NCBI GenBank assembly: GCA_947475715.1
Contig: CANJNY010000021.1
Span: 1-51,644 of the forward strand
Direction of reading: 5' to 3'
Source: Prolixibacteraceae bacterium
GTDB lineage: Bacteria > Bacteroidota > Bacteroidia > Bacteroidales > Prolixibacteraceae
Length of the DNA stretch: 51,644 nt
Shown in pieces: positions 1 through 8,961 of the stretch. A program made the position numbers and the translations under genes. Every line of letters begins with the position of its first letter. The first letter of the stretch is position 1. Below the pieces are notes generated by a model. The model saw only the letters and a list, made by a program, of their open reading frames with translations. It ran no database searches and was not told the origin of the DNA.

Positions 1-1709
1 ACCACAATATCAGCTGAAGCATCCAATGCCGCCTGAACACCGGAGGCAACAGATTCAAAGGCATTATTGTCGACAACTTCATAACCTGCAACTGCAAAGA
101 AGTTCGAGGAGAACTGAGCTCTGGCTTTACTAAATACCAGATCGCCGATAGTCAGCATAAATGCCTTAGGTCGCTTATTGATTGAAGAAAAACGATCAGT
201 AGAATATCTTAGCCCCTCCAGTTGACGGGCTCTGCGGTACAATTTAATCGTTTCAACTTCAGCCGCAGCGGATGTCTGATCGATAGCCTCAAATAACTGG
301 CTATTCAATTCATCACTGATTTGTTCCGAATAATTTGGGAACTGATTAACGCCAAGGATATTATCGCGCCGCATGGCTACTGCTTTAGTCCGTTTTACAG
401 CCATCTCATTTACCTGTCTCTGCACGAATCCTTCACGAAAAGCAGAAATAAATCCCCCTTTATCCTGAATTTCCAGGAAAATCTTCCAGGCTTGTTCGGC
501 AACCTCAGCTGTTAAGGATTCAATATAATAGGATCCTGCTGCCGGATCTGCAATTTTATCAAAATGAGCCTCCTCCTTGAGGATAGCCTGTTGATTACGG
601 GCAATACGTTCAGCAAATTCCGTGGATTGCTCATAAACCACATCAAACGGATTTATCGTCAGCGAATCTGTCCCCCCTAAGGTTGCAGACATTGCTTCAG
701 TCTGTGTACGCAGAAGATTCACATAGGAATCATAAATTGTTTTATTCCAGATTGAGGTTTCAGAATGGATATACATCTTGCAAGCACATAAACAATCTCC
801 CTTATCACATTTTTCGGTACATGCACATTTGGGATTATATGCCTCGACTATTTTTGCCCACAACATTCTGGCAGAACGAAGTTTTGCAATCTCCATGAAA
901 TAGTTCCCTCCGACACCAAAATTAAAACGGATCCGCGGAGCAATCTGACCGGCATCTAATCCCAGATCTGTTAATCGGGTAAGATACTCAACACCAATAG
1001 CCAATGAAAATCCCAACTCCTGAACGATGGAAGCTCCGGCATTATTAAAATTCCGTCCATTAACACCAATAACTTGAATTCCACGATAATCTGCGGCAGA
1101 TTCAAGTACATTTTTTACGCAGACAAAAGCCTCCTTTTGGGTAGTGCAGAATTTTCCCGTTAAAGTAAAATCGCCCACCGGATCGAGGCTTACCGATCCC
1201 TTTACTTTATCGGGATCAGCCTTTTGCGCTTTAAGAAATTCAACAAGACTTTTTACCAACAAGGGATTTTCACAAGTCATCACAAAATTAACCTCTGTTT
1301 TCTCTAGGTCTATTCCGTCACATAACTCCTTAATATCAGAAATATTAACCTCCATACCCTTCTTAAAGACAAACCCAAGAGAGGTAATCCCCTTTAAAAG
1401 AATGGTCCGGGCTTTGTGGTTTGCTTCGGCAAAATTGGTTACATCAATCTCCTGCCTCACTAACCAATGATTACCTGTTCTGTGATTTCCACGCACGAAT
1501 GGGAATTGCCCGGGTAAGGTATCAATAAACCCAAGCCCGCTTAAATTATCGTCCCGATAATACGGATGCACCTTAATGCCTTCATTGGTAGACCAGATTA
1601 ATGTCTTGTCATAATCTCTACCTTTAAGATCATTGCGGATTTGAGATTCCCAGGTTTCAGTGGATACAGTAGGAAAATCCTGAAATATATTCATATCTTT
1701 CTCATTCAT
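1..1709 (-). CDS. mutA: Methylmalonyl-CoA mutase small (beta) subunit, 3' end cut by window edge
   Basis: The reverse strand reads open from an ATG at 1709 to the left edge, about 569 codons; full small subunits are usually about 620 residues, so roughly 50 residues are missing. The start reads MNEKDMNIFQDFPTVSTETW, followed by a block with WSTNEGIKVHPYY and GQFPFVRGNHRTG, characteristic of the methylmalonyl-CoA mutase N-terminal barrel domain. The small subunit pairs with the adenosylcobalamin-binding large subunit (MutB), which interconverts succinyl-CoA and methylmalonyl-CoA in propionate metabolism; mutB would be expected just beyond the left edge. A second in-frame ATG lies at 1694. There is no Shine-Dalgarno, as is usual in Bacteroidota. 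A TACCTTTG -7 element is centred about 35 bp upstream. All small forward-strand ORFs inside this interval are antisense shadows. Confidence 0.93.
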   Translation of the reverse strand, partial: MNEKDMNIFQDFPTVSTETWESQIRNDLKGRDYDKTLIWSTNEGIKVHPYYRDDNLSGLGFIDTLPGQFPFVRGNHRTGNHWLVRQEIDVTNFAEANHKARTILLKGITSLGFVFKKGMEVNISDIKELCDGIDLEKTEVNFVMTCENPLLVKSLVEFLKAQKADPDKVKGSVSLDPVGDFTLTGKFCTTQKEAFVCVKNVLESAADYRGIQVIGVNGRNFNNAGASIVQELGFSLAIGVEYLTRLTDLGLDAGQIAPRIRFNFGVGGNYFMEIAKLRSARMLWAKIVEAYNPKCACTEKCDKGDCLCACKMYIHSETSIWNKTIYDSYVNLLRTQTEAMSATLGGTDSLTINPFDVVYEQSTEFAERIARNQQAILKEEAHFDKIADPAAGSYYIESLTAEVAEQAWKIFLEIQDKGGFISAFREGFVQRQVNEMAVKRTKAVAMRRDNILGVNQFPNYSEQISDELNSQLFEAIDQTSAAAEVETIKLYRRARQLEGLRYSTDRFSSINKRPKAFMLTIGDLVFSKARAQFSSNFFAVAGYEVVDNNAFESVASGVQAALDASADIV

Positions 1710-1740
1710 AACAAAATAGCTATTGCTTAAAATGGATTTA

Positions 1741-1748
1741 CAAAGGTA
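1741..1748 (-). promoter_or_regulatory. Likely -7 promoter element of mutA
   Basis: The reverse strand reads TACCTTTG, a full match to the Bacteroidota TAnnTTTG element, about 30 bp before the mutA ATG. I see no TTG at the expected 19-21 bp upstream. Confidence 0.5.
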
Positions 1749-1808
1749 AAAGTTTAAATCTTAATACTTGGTAAAAGAGATGTTAATTTAAAATTAAATA
1801 ACATAAAA

Positions 1809-1839
1809 TTGCAACACTTATCTTTTCGATGTACTTTAG
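1809..1839 (+). promoter_or_regulatory. Possible promoter of the CAP-domain gene
   Basis: TTG at 1809-1811, a 20 bp spacer and TACTTTAG at 1832-1839 resemble the Bacteroidota TTTG-N20-TAnnTTTG promoter with one mismatch in the -7 element. It lies about 50 bp before the ATG at 1888, in the divergent gap with mutA. Confidence 0.35.
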
Positions 1840-1887
1840 CGGCATACACATTAGCCGTTTAGTCGAAAACAAAATTATCAGCCAAAT

Positions 1888-2538
1888 ATGTTCATTAGTA
1901 CAATTTTCAACTTATTATCATTGTTCACTTTTTGTTTCGGCAATAATCAAACCCCGATGCAAGATAATCCGGAACCAGTTTACCTTTCCAATCTGGAACG
2001 TGAAGTAATTAGTGAACTTAATCTGGCCCGATCTAAGCCCGGAGTTTATGCAGATTTTCTCACTTTGTACGCTGCGCAGTTTACAGGAAAAGAGTTTCAC
2101 GAATCCGGGAAGCCCATACTTCTTACCAAGGAGGGGAAAGCAGCTGTAATTGAGGCAATAAAGTTTCTTCGAAATCAAAAACCGCTGAATGGACTAACTG
2201 CGTCAAAGGGGATGAGTAAAGGGGCTAATGATATGGTCAAAATGCAGGAGACAACCTCACAGGTTGGGCACAATGGAATTGATGGGAGCACTTTTGCCGA
2301 ACGAATCAGCAGATATGGTACCTGGAGCGGATTGTGTTCTGAAAATATTGATTATGGGAATAACGTAGCACGCAGAATTGTCATGGCACTGATCATCGAT
2401 GATGGTGTAAGCAGTCGTGGCCATCGAAAAAGTATTTTCGAACCTGGATTTAGACGTGTAGGGGTCTCTTTTGGAGGACACAAGACTTATGGTTATATGT
2501 GCGTAATTGAGTACGCAGTAAGCTATACCGAAAAATAG
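1888..2538 (+). CDS. Secreted CAP-domain (SCP/PR1-like) protein
   Basis: 216 residues. The first ~18 residues are hydrophobic (FISTIFNLLSLFTFCFG) and look like a signal peptide. The rest matches the CAP superfamily: a helix with EVISELNLARSKPGVYADFL, then GMSKGANDMVKMQ, VGHNGIDGSTFAERISRYG, CSENIDYG, DDGVSSRGHRKSIF and GVSFGGHKTYGYMCVIEY. The two histidines and acidic residues of the usual CAP cavity (VGHNG...SENI...RGHR) are recognisable. Bacterial CAP proteins are extracytoplasmic and mostly of unknown function. The gene stands alone between mutA (divergent) and the actin-like gene (convergent). Confidence 0.85.
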   Translation: MFISTIFNLLSLFTFCFGNNQTPMQDNPEPVYLSNLEREVISELNLARSKPGVYADFLTLYAAQFTGKEFHESGKPILLTKEGKAAVIEAIKFLRNQKPLNGLTASKGMSKGANDMVKMQETTSQVGHNGIDGSTFAERISRYGTWSGLCSENIDYGNNVARRIVMALIIDDGVSSRGHRKSIFEPGFRRVGVSFGGHKTYGYMCVIEYAVSYTEK

Positions 2539-2570
2539 TCAACAAAAACAGGCCGTTTTTATCTGATTTT

Positions 2571-2620
2571 TTGGCATAAAAAAAGCTTATTGGAAATTCA
2601 ACAAGCTTTTTTTATGCCAA
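2571..2620. terminator. Bidirectional hairpin terminator
   Basis: A perfect 18 bp inverted repeat (2571-2588 with 2603-2620, 14-nt loop). The arms contain A7/T7 runs, so the hairpin carries a U-tract on either strand. It lies between the convergent CAP-domain and actin-like genes and can serve both. Confidence 0.8.
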
Positions 2621-2674
2621 AATTTAAGTTATAACAGATCAGGAATCAGTCCTTACACCGTTAGTACTCCAAAA

Positions 2675-3721
2675 CTATTCAGTGTCGTTGTAAATTGTAA
2701 CGACTGTATTCGAGTTACCCAGGTCAATACCCACATAGGTGATATTTTCCTTTAATTCAAGGGTATTGGATGAAGGAACCATTGATACTGAATTTAAGCA
2801 ATACCCCTCACTGGCACAAAGATAAGGTTCCGGATAAACGATAACATCCAGAATATCCTGAAACTCTTCAATAAATAGTGTTACTAATTCAGTATACATT
2901 GCGCCACCGCCTACCAGGTAGATTTTAGTTGTTTTGGAGAAGTCTTCATCTGAATATTTCTTACGCATTGCAGGTGAAATAACCTCGTTATAATAGCTGG
3001 TTAGAGCACGCTTGCGCATCTCTAAAACATCAACTTTCCGACGGTTAATCAGAAAGAAACCACGCTGAAATGCACGTTCAATTTGCTGACCGGTAAGCAT
3101 ACTCAGGTAATAATTCTTTTCGATTTCGTTTTCGAGAATATTCACCGCATAATGAATCCCCTTTTCACTGTGTGCAGTACGTTGCACAATTCCTGATGGT
3201 GTTGAAAGAGCCAATTCAAAAGTGCCAAAACCAAGACTGCCGATAAAGAAGTTTTGTGTTTCAGCCATCTGACCCTGGCGAATTGCCTTAATGCAACCAT
3301 CGATTTCGGTCATTACATCAAACGCTGATACATTTACGCTAATATTTTCAACGCCTGTTCCGCCAAAAGTTCTGGTATCAAAACTAACCTGGTGTTTTCC
3401 CAAATAGAAATCTCTGGCACCTTTTTTATAAATAGCATGTGTAATAAACGGAAAACCGGTGGTAATCACCATTTTATTGTCAGTTCCCTGCGCTGCAATA
3501 ATTAAAGCAGTAAGCGCCATTAACTGATAATCAAGATCTTGCGCCGAACTATTTAAAAATTTATGAGGGGCGCTACCTTCGGTTAGTGCCATATTTCCAA
3601 TCAGATAATTACGCTGATTAAAATTATTGATTTTCATCCCTTCAATAAAATTGGCGGCTACTTTTGCAAAATCGACACTGGTTTCTTCGTAAACACTAGG
3701 GAATACATAGGATCGTTTCAT
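2675..3721 (-). CDS. Actin/ParM-like ATPase with apparently permuted motif order
   Basis: 348 residues. Nucleotide-binding motifs of the actin/ParM superfamily are present but in an unusual order. The protein starts at RSYVFPSVYEE (residues 3-13), a segment that in ParM-like proteins normally follows the first phosphate loop. TTGFPF is at 87-92, a phosphate-2-like loop IGSLGFGTFE at 160-169, the adenosine motif VGGGA at 270-274, and only at the end comes the phosphate-1-like segment VGIDLGNSNTVVTIY (330-344), normally the first strand of the fold. Joining the last residues (IYNDTE) to the first (MKRSYVFPS) restores the canonical order, which suggests circular permutation. There is no coding sequence upstream that could supply a normal N-terminus: an 83 bp AT-rich gap separates it from the bactofilin gene, with which it is probably co-transcribed. 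Likely a cytoplasmic filament-forming ATPase; partner and role unknown. The acidic residue normal in phosphate-2 is replaced (G161). Confidence 0.75.
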   Translation of the reverse strand: MKRSYVFPSVYEETSVDFAKVAANFIEGMKINNFNQRNYLIGNMALTEGSAPHKFLNSSAQDLDYQLMALTALIIAAQGTDNKMVITTGFPFITHAIYKKGARDFYLGKHQVSFDTRTFGGTGVENISVNVSAFDVMTEIDGCIKAIRQGQMAETQNFFIGSLGFGTFELALSTPSGIVQRTAHSEKGIHYAVNILENEIEKNYYLSMLTGQQIERAFQRGFFLINRRKVDVLEMRKRALTSYYNEVISPAMRKKYSDEDFSKTTKIYLVGGGAMYTELVTLFIEEFQDILDVIVYPEPYLCASEGYCLNSVSMVPSSNTLELKENITYVGIDLGNSNTVVTIYNDTE

Positions 3722-3804
3722 AAATGTTTTTTTATTGTTTCTAGATAACTTATTATTTATTTATAAATTCGAAATTGTGGGTTTACTAATTAATATTTAT
3801 AAAT

Positions 3805-5178
3805 TCAGTTGAATAGTGATGAATAGTCATCAATTGGTAATTGACGAATAGCATCATTGAGAAAGAATTCACTTTTTTCAATTTCCTTATTCGTATTCAC
3901 AAGATCATTGTCATTAATTTTCTTACTGTTATACTTCTGTTGATCATTTTTATTTTCGATTGCCTTTGTATCGTGAAACCTTCCCGGACTTAACAGGTTT
4001 CTTAGCTCTTCAAACCCGGAAATATTGTAATTCTTTCCTTTTCTGGAATTTGGTGTTATTAAAGTTAGATCTGAACTATAGGGTTTTTTCCTCCCTTTTT
4101 TTATCTTCGACGAATCCACCTTAATCGGCTCACCCAGATTACCTGCGATTGAAATAGCGGCAGGAAGCGGGAACAGCAATTCTTCTTCCTGATCGCGAGT
4201 CTCAATTAAATTATCTTCAAAATCAAATTCAAGTAAGAGACTCTCTTTGTCGTGATCAGTAAAATTGGCGGCAGCAATAACGATTTCCTGATTATTATTT
4301 TCAACCATTTGCAATTCTGAAACTAAGAAATTAAACTTGTCATCTTCCTCAAGTTCGATCATTTCGATTGAATCCTGATACTCTGTTTCAAATAACAGTT
4401 CAGTTTCAACTGACTTAATATCAATAATATGATCAATCCCTGCCGGACTAATCTCTGAGACCTTAACCTGAACGATCTCTATTGGTAAAGTAACTGAAAT
4501 CTCTGCCTGATGTTGAATACTATCCTGAAATCCTACAATCTGGGATAATAATTCCGGTTGAAACTCCGATATTGAATCTTCCTCAATAATTACTGGATCT
4601 TTTTTCAGACTTACAGGTGCAGTATTTTCTACCTTTTCACCTGAAAATTTCGATATTATATCTGCTGAATTACCTGGCATTTGCTCCCAAAGTGATTTCT
4701 TAAGTGAGAATTCAGGTGAATCCGATTGATCTTCACGAACAAAATCTATTGTATCTTGCAAAGTCTGAGCAGGAGAATAGTTAGAGATTTGTTTCCGATT
4801 TGGCTCAACTTTAATCATTTCTTCAGCAAGGTAAATCTGAGCCTCGTCAATGGCTTCCAGTTTTTCGTAAGTAACAACTTTAGCCGTTATTGTGGCACCG
4901 TCCTTAACTTCAAAAACCTTGGTATACAAATTGCCAAATATTGAGGCTTTCTCATGAAGTATAGTAATGCCGGAAACAATTATATTTCCCTCAATTCTTC
5001 CGAAAACAACGAGATCTTTTGCCCGAAGGAATCCTTTTACGAATCCTTCAGCACCGACAATTACATTTTTATCTGATTCCACCTTCCCAAAGACTTCCCC
5101 ATCGATGCGTACATCAGTAGTAAAAATGAGTTCTCCGTTAATTTTAGAAGAAGAATTAATTAATGTAGGTATTTTCAT
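3805..5178 (-). CDS. Bactofilin with very long acidic C-terminal extension
   Basis: 457 residues. Residues ~5-110 are a bactofilin beta-helix: repeated short turns such as INGELIFTTDVRIDGEVFG, VIVGAEGFVKG, LVVFGRIEGNIIV, ASIFGNLYTKVFEVKDGATI. Bactofilins are polymerising cytoskeletal scaffolds, normally 100-200 residues. Here the beta-helix is followed by ~350 residues rich in Glu, Asp, Ser, Ile and Leu with little globular pattern, a basic patch (KIKKGRKKPYSS) near residue 365 and a hydrophobic-acidic end (AIRQLPIDDYSSLFN). The gene precedes the actin-like ATPase on the same strand by 83 bp with no terminator visible, so the two probably form an operon under the promoter at 5257-5288. The tail is a candidate docking region for the ATPase or other partners; that is inference. 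Confidence 0.87.
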   Translation of the reverse strand: MKIPTLINSSSKINGELIFTTDVRIDGEVFGKVESDKNVIVGAEGFVKGFLRAKDLVVFGRIEGNIIVSGITILHEKASIFGNLYTKVFEVKDGATITAKVVTYEKLEAIDEAQIYLAEEMIKVEPNRKQISNYSPAQTLQDTIDFVREDQSDSPEFSLKKSLWEQMPGNSADIISKFSGEKVENTAPVSLKKDPVIIEEDSISEFQPELLSQIVGFQDSIQHQAEISVTLPIEIVQVKVSEISPAGIDHIIDIKSVETELLFETEYQDSIEMIELEEDDKFNFLVSELQMVENNNQEIVIAAANFTDHDKESLLLEFDFEDNLIETRDQEEELLFPLPAAISIAGNLGEPIKVDSSKIKKGRKKPYSSDLTLITPNSRKGKNYNISGFEELRNLLSPGRFHDTKAIENKNDQQKYNSKKINDNDLVNTNKEIEKSEFFLNDAIRQLPIDDYSSLFN

Positions 5179-5256
5179 ATTAGGCTAACATGCAATGATT
5201 GAATAGGTTAAAATAAACAGTAATTCTTATTTATACCAAATTAAAAATAATAAGGT

Positions 5257-5288
5257 CAAAGATAGCAAGTAATTTTTACACACACAAA
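5257..5288 (-). promoter_or_regulatory. Promoter of the bactofilin/actin-like operon
   Basis: On the reverse strand TTTG (5285-5288), a 20 bp spacer and TATCTTTG (5257-5264) match the Bacteroidota TTTG-N20-TAnnTTTG promoter at every defined position. It lies about 80 bp before the bactofilin ATG and downstream of the MATE gene, so the cytoskeletal pair is its own transcription unit. Confidence 0.75.
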
Positions 5289-5333
5289 AGTTTTTACAAT
5301 AATTATTTTTTCTAAGTAAATTATTTCAATATA

Positions 5334-6662
5334 CTAAACCACCTTCCCTTGCCACTTACCCTTTTTCAGATACCAAACAGAGAGAATTCCGGTTAAAATA
5401 CTATAAATAAATTCGCACGTCCAAACATATTCTATTGCCATTTGAAGTTTTACAGCAATTAACCAGGCAAATATAAGGTAAACAGAAATGGTAATCATCT
5501 CAATACCGAGTGCAAATTTTGTATTTGCTGTTCCAAGTACTCCATTGAAAAAAATACTCGTAATTCCGAGTATGAAAAGGGCGACAAGAATGATATAATA
5601 TGAAGGGAGGGTCGCCTGTGTAAGCGAAATGCTATTCGTAAACAGGGAGATCACCATTGTTGGGGAAATTAAGGCTGATGCGACAGTAATAACCATGGCT
5701 ACAACACTAAAGCCAACAATTTTCCAGATAATCGGAATTACAAGATTTGGCTTTCCTTCTCCCAAAGATCTACTGACCAATGTACTGACAACAGAACATA
5801 AGGCCCAGGCCGGAATCATCAGTAACAAATAAATGCTTCTTATTATATTGGAAACAGCGAGTGCCCGTTCACCCATTTTCTCTATAAACATAAAAAACAG
5901 AAACCAGCTTCCAAGAGAAAGAACATATTGCAACATCACAAATCCCGATATTCCCAAAGTATTTTTGATGATTCCAAAGTCTGGTTTAACCCATTTAAAA
6001 ATAGCATATTGCTTAAATCTGCTATTTCTCCGTGTAACAAATAACAGGAAAATCATTGCACAAAACTCAGCGATTACCGATGCAAGAGCAGCACCCTGAA
6101 TTCCGAGCTGTGGTAATCCCCAATAGCCAAAAATCAACAACCAGGCCAGAATGACATTTATGCCAGCCATAATTGCTGAACTTATACTTAGATATTTCGT
6201 AAAAGCTATACTGGTATAAAATGATCGGAAGAGTAATCCTGCAAAAGCAAAAATTAATCCCAGTATTCTAATTGTCAAAAATTCAGTACTGGCATTAAAA
6301 ACAGCCTCCGAGGCCATGAAGGGTTTCAGTAAATAAGGGCCGAAAAAAAATACAGTAAATGAGATTAAAAGTGAGGTTATCCCCAGGAAATAAAAACTAT
6401 TATCAAAGATCCGCCCTATAGCCAAATAGTTTTTCTCTCCATTTCTTCGGGAAATAAGGATCTGGACCCCCGTGGAGAATCCAAAACCCACCATGTAAAA
6501 AGTAGTATATAATAGCCCACCAATGGCTGATGCCCCTAATTCTACCTCTCCGACACGTCCTAAAAAAGCAGTATCTGTTATATTAACAACACTCTGAGCC
6601 ACAAGAGTAAGCATAATTGGCCAGGCAATATCCCAGATATTCCGGGAGGTAGGGATCGACAT
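5334..6662 (-). CDS. MATE family efflux transporter
   Basis: 442 residues, with the length and twelve hydrophobic segments of the MATE (NorM/DinF) family of Na+- or H+-driven multidrug and metabolite exporters of the inner membrane. The N-terminus IWDIAWPIMLTLVAQSVVNITDTAFLGRVG is the typical MATE first helix with its P...N.TD.AFLG pattern, repeated in the second half (GFVMLQYVLSLGSWFLFFMFIEKMG), which reflects the internal two-fold repeat. Substrate cannot be told from sequence. The gene is monocistronic by appearance, with a -7 element upstream and the bactofilin promoter directly downstream. Confidence 0.9.
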   Translation of the reverse strand: MSIPTSRNIWDIAWPIMLTLVAQSVVNITDTAFLGRVGEVELGASAIGGLLYTTFYMVGFGFSTGVQILISRRNGEKNYLAIGRIFDNSFYFLGITSLLISFTVFFFGPYLLKPFMASEAVFNASTEFLTIRILGLIFAFAGLLFRSFYTSIAFTKYLSISSAIMAGINVILAWLLIFGYWGLPQLGIQGAALASVIAEFCAMIFLLFVTRRNSRFKQYAIFKWVKPDFGIIKNTLGISGFVMLQYVLSLGSWFLFFMFIEKMGERALAVSNIIRSIYLLLMIPAWALCSVVSTLVSRSLGEGKPNLVIPIIWKIVGFSVVAMVITVASALISPTMVISLFTNSISLTQATLPSYYIILVALFILGITSIFFNGVLGTANTKFALGIEMITISVYLIFAWLIAVKLQMAIEYVWTCEFIYSILTGILSVWYLKKGKWQGKVV

Positions 6663-6701
6663 AAAATTAATAAGTATAGATAAGCGAAGATTATTAAGTT
6701 A

Positions 6702-6709
6702 CAAAGGTA
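6702..6709 (-). promoter_or_regulatory. Likely -7 element of the MATE gene
   Basis: Reverse strand TACCTTTG, full TAnnTTTG match, about 40 bp before the ATG at 6662. No clear TTG at the expected distance. Confidence 0.45.
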
Positions 6710-6724
6710 AGCAATTAAGAAATA

Positions 6725-6782
6725 TTTTAGCCGAAGGAATAAGAGTTTAGTGATCCACGAACTCTTAAGCCTCCGGCTAAAA
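6725..6782 (-). terminator. Hairpin terminator after acs
   Basis: Long interrupted hairpin: outer arms 6725-6733 and 6774-6782 (9 bp), inner arms 6741-6747 and 6760-6766 (7 bp), separated by a small internal loop. It ends in an AT-rich stretch on the reverse strand and sits ~45 bp after the acs stop. Confidence 0.6.
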
Positions 6783-6824
6783 AACTTTAAAATATTATTT
6801 ATTATTTAATAAAAGTAATCAAGC

Positions 6825-8720
6825 TTACTCCTCAAGGGTGCTTAAATCACCTTCCGGCAATCCCATAGCCCTGGCTTTCAGAACTCTGCGCATTATTTTT
6901 CCGCTTCGTGTTTTGGGTAAAGCATCGATATATGTGATCTCCTCCGGACGGGCAATCGGACCCAGATGCTCGACCATATGGAGGATCATTTCATGTTCAA
7001 GTTCTTTACTTGCCGTATATCCCAAACGTAAAACTGCAACAATATGGATACAGTTCCCTTTCAGGGAGTGAGGCAATGCAATAGCTGCAGCCTCTGCAAT
7101 AGCCGGATGACTTGCCATGACACTCTCTATTTCAGCAGTTCCAAGGCGATATCCACTCACTTTGATCACATCATCGGTTCGACCGATAATCCGGAAATAA
7201 CCATCTTTATCAATTTTGGCTGAATCACCGGTAAGGTACCAACCTTGTTTTTCATATTTCTTCCAATAGGTTTCAACAAACCGCTGTGGATCGCGATAAA
7301 TTCCGGCAGTCATTCCCGGCCATGGTGTTTTTATCACTAAAGTTCCCTCTTCACCTGGTTTCACATTATCACCATGGTCATCAACCACATCAATCACTGT
7401 ACCAAAGAATGGCTTAGTTGCCGACCCGGGTTTTAATGGAGTAATGGGTAATGGGGTAAGCATAAAACCTCCAGTTTCAGTCTGCCACCAGGTATCGATA
7501 ATGGGGCACCTCTCACCGCCAACAACTTTATAATACCATTTCCAAGCCTCCGGACTGATCGGTTCACCTACAGACCCAAGCAATCTCAATGAGCTGATAT
7601 CATTACGATTTGGCCATGAGTCTCCAAAACGCATTAAACTGCGGATCGCGGTTGGCGAGGTATACAGGATATTTATACCGTATTTCTCCACCATCTTCCA
7701 CCAGCGGTCGGGATAAGGAAAATTTGGAGCACCTTCATACAACATAATGGTAGCGCCATTTAGTAAGGGTCCGTAAACGATATAACTGTGACCGGTAATC
7801 CATCCCGGGTCAGCGGCACACCAATAGCGGTCTTCAGGTTTAATATCAAATACCATTCTGTGGGTTGTAGAGGTATAAACACTAAATCCTCCATGTGTGT
7901 GAACCAGAGCCTTAGGTTTTCCTGTCGAGCCTGAAGTATAGAGCAGGAATAACATTTCCGATGAGTCCATCTGCTCGGTTTCACAAATATTTGAAGCAAT
8001 TGGAAGGGCCAAAAGATCGTGTAACCAGTAATCCCGCCCATTTTCCATGTACACATCAACCCCGGTTCTTTTTACGGTGATACAGATTTCCATGGTTGGG
8101 GACAATTCCATTGCCTTATTAACTACACTCTTCATCTCAACAACTTTCCCGCGTCGGTATCCTCCGTCAGCGGTGATCACAATACGGCTGTTGGCATCAT
8201 TAATTCGATCCGCCAGGGCTTCATGACTAAATCCTCCGTAAACAACACTATGCACCGCTCCAATTTTAGAACAAGCGAGCATTGAAATGATTTGTTCCGG
8301 AATCTGGGGCATATAAATAGTAATGACTTCGCCTCTTTTAGCACCCATACTTTTGAGTACATTTGCAAACTGACAAACCTCACGGTTTAAGGCGTGATAG
8401 GAAAATGTCCTTACATCACCAGGTTCACCTTCCCAAATCAAGGCCAGCTTATTCCGATTGGCATTTTCAAGATGACGGTCAATCGCATTAAGGACAATAT
8501 TGGTCTTCCCCCCTTCAAACCACTTATAAAATGGCGGATTATTGCGATCAAGTACCTGATCCCATTTTTTGTACCAGGATAATTGCTCTGCCTGTTCTGA
8601 CCAGAAAATCTCAGGATTTTCTATTGATCTTGCATACAGTTGATCATATTCTTTAATATTTGCCTGTTCAATCACCGCTTGCGAGGGGTAATAAATCTTT
8701 TCATCATTCGTGTTTTCCAT
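6825..8720 (-). CDS. acs: Acetyl-CoA synthetase (AMP-forming)
   Basis: 631 residues, near the usual ~630-650 of acetate:CoA ligase. It activates acetate to acetyl-AMP and then acetyl-CoA in the cytoplasm. Diagnostic pieces are the N-terminal cap (FWSEQAEQLSWYKKWDQVL), the AMP-binding loop YTSGSTGKPKALVHTHGG, the acetate-pocket motif around DTWWQTETGG, the hinge YLTGDSAKIDKDGY..GRTDDVIKVSGYRLGT, and the C-terminal RSGKIMRR whose lysine performs adenylation and is commonly regulated by acetylation. Monocistronic by appearance; the 240 bp upstream shows no perfect promoter match. Confidence 0.94.
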   Translation of the reverse strand: MENTNDEKIYYPSQAVIEQANIKEYDQLYARSIENPEIFWSEQAEQLSWYKKWDQVLDRNNPPFYKWFEGGKTNIVLNAIDRHLENANRNKLALIWEGEPGDVRTFSYHALNREVCQFANVLKSMGAKRGEVITIYMPQIPEQIISMLACSKIGAVHSVVYGGFSHEALADRINDANSRIVITADGGYRRGKVVEMKSVVNKAMELSPTMEICITVKRTGVDVYMENGRDYWLHDLLALPIASNICETEQMDSSEMLFLLYTSGSTGKPKALVHTHGGFSVYTSTTHRMVFDIKPEDRYWCAADPGWITGHSYIVYGPLLNGATIMLYEGAPNFPYPDRWWKMVEKYGINILYTSPTAIRSLMRFGDSWPNRNDISSLRLLGSVGEPISPEAWKWYYKVVGGERCPIIDTWWQTETGGFMLTPLPITPLKPGSATKPFFGTVIDVVDDHGDNVKPGEEGTLVIKTPWPGMTAGIYRDPQRFVETYWKKYEKQGWYLTGDSAKIDKDGYFRIIGRTDDVIKVSGYRLGTAEIESVMASHPAIAEAAAIALPHSLKGNCIHIVAVLRLGYTASKELEHEMILHMVEHLGPIARPEEITYIDALPKTRSGKIMRRVLKARAMGLPEGDLSTLEE

Positions 8721-8961
8721 AACAGGATGTTTGTTTTATATATGCCTAAATTTAAATTTACAGTTTGATATACAAATATGAACAATTTAAATTAAAATGT
8801 CCATATCACTTTAGAAACAACTAAAATCTAATATTGTTTTATTTATTCTTTTTAAAAAACAGACCAAATGGAATGAATACTATAACTTAGAATAGACGCG
8901 CCCTGGCACGCCTATAGATTATCAAAATATGATATATCAATGCGATAAATTACACAGGTAA

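Noticed and set aside
321-1470. Three forward-strand ORFs of 64-108 codons
   Set aside because: They are antisense to the strongly recognisable mutA reading frame and encode no family-like sequence.
2675-3721. Frameshift or assembly error that removed the N-terminus of the actin-like gene
   Set aside because: The frame is open end to end, the missing first motif is found intact at the C-terminus, and the 83 bp upstream encode nothing like it.
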